Positions 8,256-17,118 are shown, numbered from the stretch's first letter. The stretch is 29,441 nt of DNA from QHWK01 sp035259385 (GCA_035259385.1 DATFWL010000533.1:1-29441); one strand, 5' to 3'. Notes: generated by a model from the sequence alone, not told the origin. A program made the numbers and translations.

Positions 8256-9050
8256 TCACACCGCCTCCGCAAACGAATCGCGCAGACGATCGAACACCCA
8301 GTAGCACCCGAGGAAGAGCGGAATCGACCCGGCGCCGACCACGAGCAGCCAGCGCCAATGGCCGATCGGGCCGTAGAAAAACAGGATCTCCTGGTAGGAA
8401 ATCGCCAGGTGCGTGAACGGGTTCGCGTTGAACAGCGGGCGGAACTTCTGCACGTTCGCCTGGAAGTACGGGTAGATGATCGGCGTCGCGAAAAACCACA
8501 GCGTCAGGACGTTCGCGAGAATGTCCCGGATGTCGCGAAAGTGAACGGCGAGCGCCGCGAGCAGCAGACCGAGGGCAGATGTGAACACGAGCTGCACGGC
8601 GACGGCGACAGGAAACCAGAAGAGATCCCACGCGTCCGGCGGGTGGCGGTACAGCGCGAGAAACGCCACCAGGATCACGAGCCCCAGAAAGAAGTGCACC
8701 ATGTTCGCGAGCACGCTGACAATGGGCAGCACCTCGGCGGGGAAGAGCACCTTCTTGATCAGATTCCCGCCGGCGATCAACGAGCCCGCGGCGTCGGACA
8801 ACGACGAGGCGAACCACGTCCACGGCAGGATGCCGCAGAACATGAAGAGCGCGTACGGGCGCGTCTTGGGATCCTCGTTCGGGATGATGGTGGTGAACAC
8901 GAACGAGTAGATGAGCAGCAGCAGCAACGGATTGATGAACGACCAGAAGAAGCCGAACACCGACCCGCGATAGCGCGCCTTCAGCTCGCGCGCCACGAGG
9001 CTCCAGATGAGGCCGCGGTAGCGCAGCAGGGTGGCGAGGTTGGACAGCAA
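8256..9050 (-). CDS. wzm: O-antigen/polysaccharide ABC exporter permease (Wzm-like, ABC-2 family)
   Basis: The product has 264 residues. The family signature LVARELKARYRGSVFGFFWSFINPL occupies residues 18-42, an amphipathic helix leading into the first membrane span. About six hydrophobic segments follow, with the conserved region ANPFTHLAISYQEIL near residue 205. It forms the membrane channel exporting a lipid-linked polysaccharide, with Wzt as the ATPase. The frame opens with TTG at 9050, directly after the atpC stop (TAG then TTG), which suggests translational coupling. No strong ribosome binding site or later ATG fits the conserved N-terminus. Confidence 0.93.
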   Translation of the reverse strand: MLSNLATLLRYRGLIWSLVARELKARYRGSVFGFFWSFINPLLLLLIYSFVFTTIIPNEDPKTRPYALFMFCGILPWTWFASSLSDAAGSLIAGGNLIKKVLFPAEVLPIVSVLANMVHFFLGLVILVAFLALYRHPPDAWDLFWFPVAVAVQLVFTSALGLLLAALAVHFRDIRDILANVLTLWFFATPIIYPYFQANVQKFRPLFNANPFTHLAISYQEILFFYGPIGHWRWLLVVGAGSIPLFLGCYWVFDRLRDSFAEAV

Positions 9051-9475
9051 CTACGAGCGGATTCTAGCGCGACTGGCGACCTGCAGCCGGATCAGCGACT
9101 TCATCAACGAAATGCGCGCTCGCTCGAAGTCCATGTCGACGGTCGGTTGGGCCAGGCGCTGCTCGGCGCGCTGCTTCGCCGCTTCGGCGCGCCGGAGATC
9201 GATCTCCTCGGGCTTCTCGGCGATCTGCGCCAGAATCGTCACGCGTTCGGCCTGCACTTCGGCGAACCCGAAGGCAATCATCAGGTAGTGCTTCTCCTGC
9301 CCCTGCCGGTACCACAGCTCACCGGCGCCGAGCACCGCCAGCAGCGGCGTGTGTCCCGGCAGCACGTCGAAGTAGCCGTCGGCGCCGGGGATTTCCACCT
9401 CGTCGACCGTCTCGTTCACGAGCCCGCGATCGGCCGACACGATCTGCAGCTGCAGGCTGGTGGGCAGTCCCGCCA

Positions 9476-9479
<4 letters not shown>
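9051..9479 (-). CDS. atpC: F1 ATP synthase epsilon subunit
   Basis: The product has 142 residues, a normal length for epsilon. The N-terminal beta-sandwich shows LQLQIVSADRGLV, EVEIPGADGYFDVLPGHTPLLAVL and YLMIAFGFAEVQAERVTILAQIAEKPEEID; the C-terminal part is a two-helix Arg/Ala/Glu-rich hairpin. Epsilon sits on the central rotor stalk and can inhibit ATP hydrolysis. ATG 9479 overlaps the atpD stop as ATGA; a second ATG at 9476 is possible. It is the last of the F1 genes, followed directly by wzm rather than by a terminator. Confidence 0.97.
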
Positions 9480-10927
<1,448 letters not shown>

Positions 10928-10935
10928 ATGTCTGT

Positions 10936-11010
10936 CGGGGCTCGGGGCTCGGGGCTCGGGGCTAGCCGTATTCTCCGTGTCAGCTAGCCCCCAGCCCCTA
11001 GGCCCCAGCC
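10936..11010. repeat. Heptamer GGGGCTC repeat forming a long imperfect hairpin, with a G-quadruplex motif on the plus strand
   Basis: The left arm has four GGGG tracts (10937-10961) separated by CTC, then CTAGC. The right arm runs GCTAGCCCC, CAGCCCCTAGGCCCCAGCC. The inner 9 bp (GGGGCTAGC 10958-10966 with GCTAGCCCC 10983-10991) are perfect, and pairing continues outwards with small bulges to about 10939/11010. The loop is about 16 nt. It lies between atpG and atpD; in the mRNA the left arm is C-rich, so a G-quadruplex would form in the template-strand DNA. Confidence 0.75.
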
Positions 11011-11016
11011 GCGTCC

Positions 11017-11919
11017 CTACAATGCTTCAGCTCCCGAAACAACCTCGATGATTTCGCGGGTGATCGCCGCCTGGCGCACCTTGTTCATGTACAGCGTCAG
11101 GCTCCCAATCATCTCCGCGGAGTTCTTCGTCGCCGTGTCCATCGCGGTCATCTGCGCGGCGAAGAACGCCGCGTTCGACTCGAGCAACGCGCGGTACACC
11201 TGCACCTCGATGTAGCGCGGCAGCAGCTGGTTGAAAATCTCCTGCGCGGACGGCGCGTAGAGATAGTCGATCTGGGAACGCTCGTCGCCGCCCGGCGGGA
11301 TCGGCGCGAGGCTCTCGCCGCCCGCCTGATCCACGTCCGCGCGCGCGATCGGCAGCAACTGCTCGACCACGACGCGCTGCGAGATCACCGAGCGGAACTC
11401 GTTGTAGATCAGCATCACGCGATCGACGTCGCCGGAGAGGAACGCCTCGGTCGCCGCCTGCGCCACTGCCTGCGCGTCCTCGAACTTGAGCTTCTGGAAG
11501 ATGCCGACGTGCTCGAACAGCACCGGGAAGCCGCGGCGCGCGAAGAAGTCGCGGCCTTTGCGGCCGACCAGGCCGAGCGTCACCGGCTGCCGGCTCTCGG
11601 TGATGAACAGGCCGCCCGCCTTGATGACGTTGGTGTTGAAGCTGCCAGCCAGCCCCTTGTCTCCGCTCACCAGAATCACCAGCGTCCTGCTGTTCGGGCC
11701 GATCTCGCGCCGGGTGAGGAGCGGGTGAATGGACGGATCCACGCGCGACGCCACGCTGGCCAGCACGCGCTGCATCTGTACCGCATAAGGCCGGGCGTTC
11801 ATGATCCGCTCCTGCGAGCGGCGCAGCTTCGACGCGGCGACCATCTTCATCGCCTTGGTGATCTGCTGCGTGTTCTTCACCGCGCGGATCCGGCGCCGGA
11901 GATCGATCAGTGACGGCAT
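11017..11919 (-). CDS. atpG: F1 ATP synthase gamma subunit
   Basis: The product has 300 residues. The N-terminal coiled-coil helix (MPSLIDLRRRIRAVKNTQQITKAMKMVAASKLRR) and the C-terminal helix (SAEMIGSLTLYMNKVRQAAITREIIEVVSGAEAL) are the conserved shaft of the rotor. The central alpha/beta region includes LVILVSGDKGLAGSFNTNV. Gamma couples rotation of the c-ring to the beta catalytic sites. The start is ATG 11919. The gene is flanked by two unrelated hairpin repeats: the CTTCGTG type on the atpA side and the GGGGCTC type on the atpD side. Confidence 0.98.
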   Translation of the reverse strand: MPSLIDLRRRIRAVKNTQQITKAMKMVAASKLRRSQERIMNARPYAVQMQRVLASVASRVDPSIHPLLTRREIGPNSRTLVILVSGDKGLAGSFNTNVIKAGGLFITESRQPVTLGLVGRKGRDFFARRGFPVLFEHVGIFQKLKFEDAQAVAQAATEAFLSGDVDRVMLIYNEFRSVISQRVVVEQLLPIARADVDQAGGESLAPIPPGGDERSQIDYLYAPSAQEIFNQLLPRYIEVQVYRALLESNAAFFAAQMTAMDTATKNSAEMIGSLTLYMNKVRQAAITREIIEVVSGAEAL

Positions 11920-11928
11920 ACGTGATCC

Positions 11929-11986
11929 GCCACGAACTCACGAAGGCGCGAAGAGAAAACTCTTCGTGTCTTCGTGCGTTCGTGGC
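11929..11986. repeat. Near-perfect 27-bp inverted repeat of CTTCGTG units between atpA and atpG
   Basis: The left arm 11929-11955 pairs with the right arm 11960-11986 around an AAAA loop. One pair is a true mismatch and two are G-U in RNA. Each arm contains three CACGAA(G/C) units with a period of 8-9 bp. It abuts the atpA stop codon (11989-11987) and ends 9 bp from the atpG start. There is no T-run on the minus-strand side, so it is not a classical terminator, but it may act as an mRNA-stability or partial-termination element. Confidence 0.8.
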
Positions 11987-13513
11987 TCAAGCTGCTGCGG
12001 CCTTTCTCGCCGAGAAGTCTCCCGCGAATTCCTTGACGGCCGTATTGAGCGCGTTCTTCAGCTCGTCGTCGAGTTGCTTCTTGTCGCGAAGGTTCGTGAA
12101 CAGTTGCGGGTAGCGCGTCTCGACGAACTGATAGAGCTCGGATTCGAAGTTGCGCACCTCGGGGACAGGGATGTTGTCGAGGAACCCGTTGGTGCCGGCG
12201 TAGATGATGGCCACCTGTCGTTCGACCGGCAGCGGCTCGTACTGCGGCTGCTTGAGGATTTCGACCAGGCGCGCACCGCGATTGAGCTGCGCCTGTGTCG
12301 ACTTGTCGAGGTCGCTGCCGAACTGCGCGAATGCGGCGAGCTCGCGGTACTGCGCGAGGTCCAGCCGCAGCGTGCCGGCCACCTGACGCATCGCCCTGAT
12401 CTGCGCAGACCCGCCGACACGGGACACCGAATTGCCGACGTTGATCGCGGGACGCACGCCCTGATGGAAGAGATCCGTTTCGAGGAAGATCTGCCCGTCG
12501 GTGATCGAAATCACGTTCGTCGGAATGTAGGCCGACAGGTCGCCTGCCTGCGTCTCGATGATCGGGAGCGCCGTGAGCGATCCCGCGCCGAGCTCCTTGT
12601 TCAGTTTCGCGGCGCGCTCGAGCAGCCGCGAGTGCAGGTAGAAGACGTCGCCCGGGTACGCCTCGCGGCCTGGCGGGCGGCGCAGCAGCAGCGAGATCTC
12701 GCGATAGGCCTGCGCGTGCTTCGACAGATCGTCGTAGACGACCAGCGCATGGCGGCCGCTGTCGCGGAAGAATTCACCGAAGGTGCACGCGGAATACGGG
12801 CTGATGTAGAGCAGTGGGGCAGGGTCGGCCGCCGCCGCGGCGACGACGATCGTGTAGCGCATCGCGTCGTTCTCTTCGAGCGTGCGCACGACCTGGGCGA
12901 CCGTCGACTGCTTCTGGCCGATCGCGTTGTAGATGCAGACGACGCCGGTGTCTTTCTGGTTGAGGATCGTGTCGATGGCGACGGCAGTCTTTCCAGTCTG
13001 CCGATCGCCGATGATCAGCTCCCGCTGCCCGCGGCCGATCGGCACCATCGCGTCGATCGCCTTGAGGCCGGTCTGCAGCGGCTCCTTGACCGACTGCCGA
13101 TCGACGACGCCCGGCGCGAGTCGCTCGATCGGTGCGAACTGCTTCGTCGCGATCGGACCTTTGCCGTCGATTGGCTGGCCGAGCGCGTTGACGACGCGGC
13201 CGAGCAGCTCGTCGCCGACCGGCACCGAGATGATCCGGCGGGTCCGCTTGACCGGGTCTCCTTCCTTGATCTCGCGGAACTCGCCGAGCAGCACCGCGCC
13301 GACGCTGTCCTCCTCGAGGTTCAACGCGATTCCGAAGACACCGTGCGGGAACTCGAGCATCTCGCCCGCCATCGCGTTGTCGACGCCGTGCACGCGCGCG
13401 ATGCCGTCGCCGATCGAGATGATGCTGCCGACTTCGGCGACGTCGACGTCGACCGCAAAGCTCCCAATCTGGTCGCGGATGATCTTGGATATTTCGTCGG
13501 CTTTGATGTCCAT
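11987..13513 (-). CDS. atpA: F1 ATP synthase alpha subunit
   Basis: The product has 508 residues, the normal size for alpha. The regulatory nucleotide site P-loop GDRQTGKT is at residues 169-176. Canonical segments include GDGIARVHGVDNAMAGEMLEFP near the N-terminus, GREAYPGDVFYLHSRLLERAAKL, and VGGSAQIRAMRQVAGTLRLDLAQYRELAAFAQFGSDLD. Alpha supplies the arginine finger to the beta active sites. ATG 13513 has an AAGGAAG ribosome binding site about 5 nt upstream. It is followed directly by the CTTCGTG inverted repeat. Confidence 0.99.
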   Translation of the reverse strand: MDIKADEISKIIRDQIGSFAVDVDVAEVGSIISIGDGIARVHGVDNAMAGEMLEFPHGVFGIALNLEEDSVGAVLLGEFREIKEGDPVKRTRRIISVPVGDELLGRVVNALGQPIDGKGPIATKQFAPIERLAPGVVDRQSVKEPLQTGLKAIDAMVPIGRGQRELIIGDRQTGKTAVAIDTILNQKDTGVVCIYNAIGQKQSTVAQVVRTLEENDAMRYTIVVAAAAADPAPLLYISPYSACTFGEFFRDSGRHALVVYDDLSKHAQAYREISLLLRRPPGREAYPGDVFYLHSRLLERAAKLNKELGAGSLTALPIIETQAGDLSAYIPTNVISITDGQIFLETDLFHQGVRPAINVGNSVSRVGGSAQIRAMRQVAGTLRLDLAQYRELAAFAQFGSDLDKSTQAQLNRGARLVEILKQPQYEPLPVERQVAIIYAGTNGFLDNIPVPEVRNFESELYQFVETRYPQLFTNLRDKKQLDDELKNALNTAVKEFAGDFSARKAAAA

Positions 13514-13530
13514 GTTCTTCCTTCGCTGTC

Positions 13531-13563
13531 GGGACTAGGGGACTGGCCCAGTTCCCTAGTCCC
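13531..13563. repeat. 15-bp inverted repeat GGGACTAGGGG type between atpH and atpA
   Basis: GGGACTAGGGGACTG (13531-13545) pairs with CAGTTCCCTAGTCCC (13549-13563) with a single G-U position and a three-base turn. The atpH stop TAG (13565-13563) overlaps its outer edge. The heptamer-like GGGACTA/GGGGACT composition relates it to the repeats at 10936-11010 and 15221-15287. Confidence 0.75.
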
Positions 13564-14108
13564 TACGCGTTCTCGAGCCGCTCTTTCATCCGTTCGAGCT
13601 GACGCACCACGCTCGCGTCGTAGACCGTGCTGCCGACGCGCGCGACGAGGCCGCCGATGATCGTCGGGTCGGTTCTCGTCTCGATGTTCACCGTGCGGCC
13701 GGTCGCGTTGGCGAGGCCGCTCTGAATCTGCTGCACGCGCCCGGCGTCAATCGGCGCGGCGGTCGTCACCTGCGCGCGCACGACCTGGCGATAGTCCATC
13801 AGCCGGTCGCGATAGGCAGCGACCAGATCGGGCATCAGCACGAGACGGTCGCGCTCCGCGAGCAGCAGAATCAGCTTCGACACCATCGGCGCCATCGTCG
13901 TCCGGGCGAGCAGATCGGCGACGGCCGCGCGTTTGCGCGGCGCCGGCACCGCCGGATTCAGCAGCACCTTCGCGAGCGGCGGATAGCGATCAAACAGCCC
14001 GGCGAAGCCGGCGAGATCGGTGCCGACCTGCTCGAGATTCGCGTTCTCCTTGACCGCGACGTCGAGGAGGGCGCGGGCATAGCGTGAAGCAGCGGTTTTG
14101 TTGGTCAC
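13563..14108 (-). CDS. atpH: F1 ATP synthase delta subunit
   Basis: The product has 181 residues with a GTG start at 14108 and no clear ribosome binding site. The N-terminal six-helix domain begins TAASRYARALLDVAVKEN, and the C-terminus has the family motif IDAGRVQQIQSGLANATGRTVNIETRTDPTIIGGLVARVGSTVYDASV. Delta links the top of F1 to the peripheral stalk. In the usual order atpB, atpE and atpF would precede it; here selD lies upstream instead, so the membrane F0 genes must be elsewhere. A promoter lies just upstream. Confidence 0.97.
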   Translation of the reverse strand: MTNKTAASRYARALLDVAVKENANLEQVGTDLAGFAGLFDRYPPLAKVLLNPAVPAPRKRAAVADLLARTTMAPMVSKLILLLAERDRLVLMPDLVAAYRDRLMDYRQVVRAQVTTAAPIDAGRVQQIQSGLANATGRTVNIETRTDPTIIGGLVARVGSTVYDASVVRQLERMKERLENA

Positions 14109-14153
14109 ACGTGCGGTCTGTAGCTTGTAGGATTATTTCACAAGCGCCCTGAT

Positions 14154-14182
14154 TTTATATCACGGGCGCACGTCGATGTGAA
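14154..14182 (-). promoter_or_regulatory. Putative sigma70-type promoter for atpHAGDC
   Basis: On the minus strand TTCACA (14182-14177, five of six) is separated by exactly 17 bp from TATAAA (14159-14154, five of six). The -35 lies inside the 3' end of selD and the -10 immediately after its stop codon. The transcript would start near 14147, leaving a leader of about 39 nt before the atpH GTG. Confidence 0.65.
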
Positions 14183-15206
14183 CGGAAGGTACAGCCGGCT
14201 CGACGGTGCCAATCCGTGCAGCCAGTACTCCGGCTGACGTCAGGGCGGCTTCGAGATCCGACGCGGCGCGCTGATCGACCGCAACCAGCAGCCCGCCAGA
14301 GGTTTGCGGGTCGAAGAGGAGCGCCTGGAGAGACGCAGTGACGTCGGAGTCGATGCGCGAACCGCTGCGGAAGTGTTCCTCGTTCGATGCCATGCCGCCA
14401 GACCGGTTCGCCATCGCCATCGCCAGGACGCCGTCGAATAGCGGCACCCGCGCCGCGTCGAGCGCGAGCGTCACGTGGCTCGCGCGCGCCATCTCGGTCG
14501 CGTGGCCGATCAGACCGAAGCCGGTGATGTCGGTGCACGCGTGGACCGTCCCCGACGGCATCGTCCCCAGGGCGGCGGACGCCGCGCGATTCAGCGTGCG
14601 CATCGACGCGACTGCGGGTTCGGCCTGTTCCGCGGTCATCCGCTCGAACTTGATCGCGGTGCCGACGACGCCGGTGCCGATCGGTTTGGTGAGCATCAGG
14701 ATGTCCCCCGGCCGCGCGCCTGCGTTGGTGAGCACCCGCGTCGGATCAATCGCGCCGGTCACAGCGTAGCCGAACTTGATCTCGCGGTCCTGCACGGTGT
14801 GGCCGCCGAGCAGGGCGACGCCGGCCTCGCGCAGCTTGTCGAAGCCGCCCTTGAAGATGCGGCGAATGGTATCGGCATCGAGATCGTCCTTCGGGAATCC
14901 GGCGATCGCGAGCGCCGTGAGCGGCCGACCGCCCATCGCGTAGATGTCGCTGACCGCGTTCGCGGCGGCGATCTCGCCGTAGGTGTACGGGTCGTCGACG
15001 ATCGGCGTGAAGAAGTCGACCGTCTGCACGAGCGCCGGTCCGCTCTCCCACGCGTACACACCCGCATCGTCCGCGGTTCTGAAATCGAGCAGAACGCGTG
15101 CGTCGGTCGTCGCGGGAATGTCACTCAGCACCTGAGCGAGCTCGCCTGCGGCGAGTTTGCTCGCTCAACCGGCGCAGGCGACCATCTGGGTCAGTCGCTT
15201 TGCCAT
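14160..15206 (-). CDS. selD: Selenophosphate synthetase, read as a selenoprotein with Sec at residue 14 (in-frame TGA)
   Basis: SelD makes selenophosphate from selenide and ATP, the selenium donor for Sec and for tRNA 2-selenouridine. The continuous part (from 15131) has all family motifs: DDAGVY, TVDFFTPIVDDPYTYG, SDIYAMGG, GGHTVQD, TDITGFGLIGH, DPQTSGGLL. Upstream in the same frame are 25 codons containing a single TGA (15167-15165). The translation MAKRLTQMVACAG-U-ASKL places Sec14 exactly on E. coli Cys17, with K17 on Lys20. The start is ATG 15206, with AAGGAG only 2 nt upstream. Total length is 348 residues (E. coli 347). A hairpin follows the TGA directly (see separate entry). Conventional gene calling would begin at the GTG at 15131 and lose the catalytic loop. 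It sits between parB and atpH. The Sec reading is an inference, strongly supported by the alignment. Confidence 0.93.
15133..15167 (-). promoter_or_regulatory. Putative bacterial SECIS hairpin for Sec insertion in selD
   Basis: On the minus strand TGAGCGAG (15167-15160, including the TGA) pairs perfectly with CTCGCTCA (15140-15133). After a 4-nt bulge CAAA, CTCGCC (15155-15150) pairs with GGCGAG (15146-15141), leaving a GCA turn. The upper stem starts 9 nt after the TGA and the apical loop begins with G, as in bacterial SECIS elements bound by SelB. All of it is coding sequence. Confidence 0.75.
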
Positions 15207-15220
15207 AACTCCTTTCCAAT

Positions 15221-15287
15221 GGGGCTAGGGGCTTGGGGCTGGCTGAGGCTGCCCGTCGGCTACCCCCCGAGCCCCTTGGCTAGCCCC
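15221..15287. repeat. GGGGCTA/GGGGCTT heptamer inverted repeat between parB and selD
   Basis: The left arm begins GGGGCTAGGGGCTTGGGGCT (15221-15240). The right arm is CCCCCCGAGCCCCTTGGCTAGCCCC (about 15263-15287). The outer 8 bp (GGGGCTAG with CTAGCCCC) pair perfectly, and the inner heptamers pair with small bulges. The parB stop TAG and its last two or three codons are contributed by the right arm. It is related to 10936-11010 and 13531-13563. Confidence 0.7.
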
Positions 15288-16149
15288 TGTCCGTGAGCTG
15301 ATCGTAGATGCGAATCAGCTCGTCTTCCGAGTTGAACTCGATTTCAATCCGGCCGCGCGTACCGGTCCGGACGATGCGGACGCCAGTGCCCAGCAGGAGC
15401 TTAAGCCGATCTTCGGCCGCGCGCGTATGGACATCGACCGGCTTCGGCGCTGCAGGCTCGCGCGCGGGAGCCCCGCCCTCGACGATTCTCTTCACCACCG
15501 CCTCGGTTTCGCGCACTGACAGCGAACGGCTGACAATATCGCGCGCGATGCGGTGCTGGGTGAGTTGGTCCGGGAGCGAGAGCAGCGCGCGCGCGTGCCC
15601 CATCGAGATGCGGCCGTTCGCAACCTCCGCGCGCACTTCGTCCGGCAGCCTCAACAGGCGCACGAGGTTCGCGACCGACGCGCGATCCTTCCCCACGGCG
15701 GCCGCGATCTCCTCCTGCTTCAGCTGAAACTCGTCGGCGAGCCGCCGGTAGGCAAGGGCTTCGTCGATCGGGTTCAGGTTTTCGCGCTGGATGTTTTCGA
15801 TGAGAGCCATCTGGAGGAGCGAGCGCTCCTGCCCGGCGCCCACATCTTTCACGACGATTGGCACGCGCAGCAGCCCGGCCAATTTCGCGGCCCGCCAGCG
15901 CCGCTCACCCGCGATGATCTGAAATCGATCGCCGACCCTGCGCACGACGATCGGCTGGATCACGCCGTTGCTGCGAATCGACTGCGCAAGCTCCTGCAGC
16001 CGCTCGTCGTCGACGACCGCGCGCGGCTGGAATTCGTTCGGAGACAGGCGATCGACGTCGGCCTCGAGCGCCGACGCGCGGGCCGGCGCCTCCGGCAATT
16101 CGGGGATCAGTGCGCTGAGGCCTTTGCCGAGCGCAGGACGTTTTTCCAT
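15280..16149 (-). CDS. parB: Chromosome partitioning protein ParB (Spo0J family, CTPase)
   Basis: The product has 289 residues. The N-terminal LGKGLSALIPEL is the ParA-interacting peptide. The CTP-binding ParB domain follows with LSPNEFQPRAVVDDERLQELAQSI, NGVIQPIVVR and GERRWRA (about 81-87), then ALIENIQRENLNPIDEA, the helix-turn-helix region QEEIAAAVGKDRASVANLVRLLRLP and a C-terminal dimerisation segment. ParB loads on parS and slides as a CTP clamp. ATG 16149 is chosen because homologues start at this point; an in-frame TTG at 16239, overlapping the parA stop, would add 30 residues of atypical sequence. The last codons lie in a G-rich repeat, so the extreme C-terminus (DRG) may be lineage-specific. 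Confidence 0.96.
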   Translation of the reverse strand: MEKRPALGKGLSALIPELPEAPARASALEADVDRLSPNEFQPRAVVDDERLQELAQSIRSNGVIQPIVVRRVGDRFQIIAGERRWRAAKLAGLLRVPIVVKDVGAGQERSLLQMALIENIQRENLNPIDEALAYRRLADEFQLKQEEIAAAVGKDRASVANLVRLLRLPDEVRAEVANGRISMGHARALLSLPDQLTQHRIARDIVSRSLSVRETEAVVKRIVEGGAPAREPAAPKPVDVHTRAAEDRLKLLLGTGVRIVRTGTRGRIEIEFNSEDELIRIYDQLTDRG

Positions 16150-16235
16150 AGCAGTCACCAGTGAGCGCCCATGAGTGGGCAGGAAACGGCGAACGCGTGT
16201 GGACGTGAATTGCCGATGAGCGCTGCGGTTCGCAT

Positions 16236-17021
16236 TCAAGCGGCCGCGGTCGAGCGCTCGAGGACTTCACGCGCAAGCGCGAGGTACGCCTCGGCGCCGC
16301 GCGACTTGATGTCGTACACGATCACCGGCATTCCGTGGCTCGGGGCTTCGCCGAGGCGCACGTTGCGCGGAATCACGGTGCGGAAGACCTTCTCCTTGAA
16401 GAACTCGCGGACGTCGGTTGCGACCTGCTGGCCGAGATTCGTCCGCTCGTCGAACATGGTCAGCAGCACGCCTTCGATGTCGAGCGTGGGGTTGAGCGCC
16501 GCGCGGACGCGCCGCATCGTGCCAACGAGATCGGCCAGACCCTCGAGCGCGAAGTACTCGCAGTGCAGCGGAATGATCACCGCGTCGGCGGCGACGAGGG
16601 CGTTCAGCGTCAGGAGACCCAGCGAGGGCGGACAGTCGACGAAGATCCAGTCGTAGGCATCGCGCGTCGACGCGAGCAGGTCGCGTAGCCGCTCCTCGCG
16701 GCCCGGGAGCGACACCATCTCGATCTCCGCGCCCGTGAGGTTGCGGTCCGCGGGAATGAGGTCCAGCCGCTCCACAGACGTGGACAGGACGAACGGCCGC
16801 GCGTCTTCGACAGGCTCGGCACTGGTCAGCGCGTTGTAGACGGTTCCGGCATCGGTCGCCTGGCCCTTCTTCCCGACGCCGCTCGTGAGGTTGCCCTGCG
16901 GATCAACATCGACGAGGAGCACGCGCTGCCCCCCGCGCGCGAGCGACGCCGCCAGGTTGATGGCGGTTGTGGTTTTCCCGACGCCGCCCTTCTGGTTGGC
17001 GACGGCAACGATGCGACCCAT
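16236..17021 (-). CDS. parA: Chromosome partitioning ATPase ParA (Soj family)
   Basis: The product has 261 residues. The deviant Walker A is KGGVGKTT at residues 11-18, with the signature lysine K11. Further motifs are LLVDVDPQGNLTSGVG, the switch region DWIFVDCPPSLGLLTLNAL and IPLHCEYFALEGLADL. ParA binds DNA non-specifically in the ATP state and, with ParB-parS, segregates the origin region. It has its own promoter at the end of rsmG. The gap of 86 bp to parB carries no feature I can name. Confidence 0.98.
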   Translation of the reverse strand: MGRIVAVANQKGGVGKTTTAINLAASLARGGQRVLLVDVDPQGNLTSGVGKKGQATDAGTVYNALTSAEPVEDARPFVLSTSVERLDLIPADRNLTGAEIEMVSLPGREERLRDLLASTRDAYDWIFVDCPPSLGLLTLNALVAADAVIIPLHCEYFALEGLADLVGTMRRVRAALNPTLDIEGVLLTMFDERTNLGQQVATDVREFFKEKVFRTVIPRNVRLGEAPSHGMPVIVYDIKSRGAEAYLALAREVLERSTAAA

Positions 17022-17089
17022 CGATGATTTGGAACGGCGTGCTCTGGTAATCGACCTAATACAGCGAGAGCTTGTAGGCTTGCCGCAAG

Positions 17090-17118
17090 AGGATACGAGA
17101 CCTAGGGGTAATCGTCAA
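17090..17118 (-). promoter_or_regulatory. Putative sigma70-type promoter for parAB
   Basis: On the minus strand TTGACG (17118-17113, five of six) lies 17 bp from TATCCT (17095-17090, four of six). The -35 covers the rsmG stop codon (17117-17115) and parS begins 5 bp upstream of it, so ParB bound at parS would sit beside RNA polymerase. Confidence 0.6.

Noticed and set aside
10937..10961. Tandem GGGGCTC units as a CRISPR array.
   Set aside because: The period is 7 bp with no spacers, and no cas genes are near.
15165..15167. selD as a pseudogene or a frame broken by a nonsense codon.
   Set aside because: The TGA falls exactly at the catalytic Cys/Sec codon, the rest of the frame is intact, and a hairpin follows; Sec decoding explains it better.
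16150..16239. Longer parB starting at TTG 16239, overlapping the parA stop.
   Set aside because: The 30 extra residues are atypical, and ParB homologues begin at the KRxALGKGLSALI segment; ATG 16149 fits. It cannot be fully excluded because neither start has a strong ribosome binding site.
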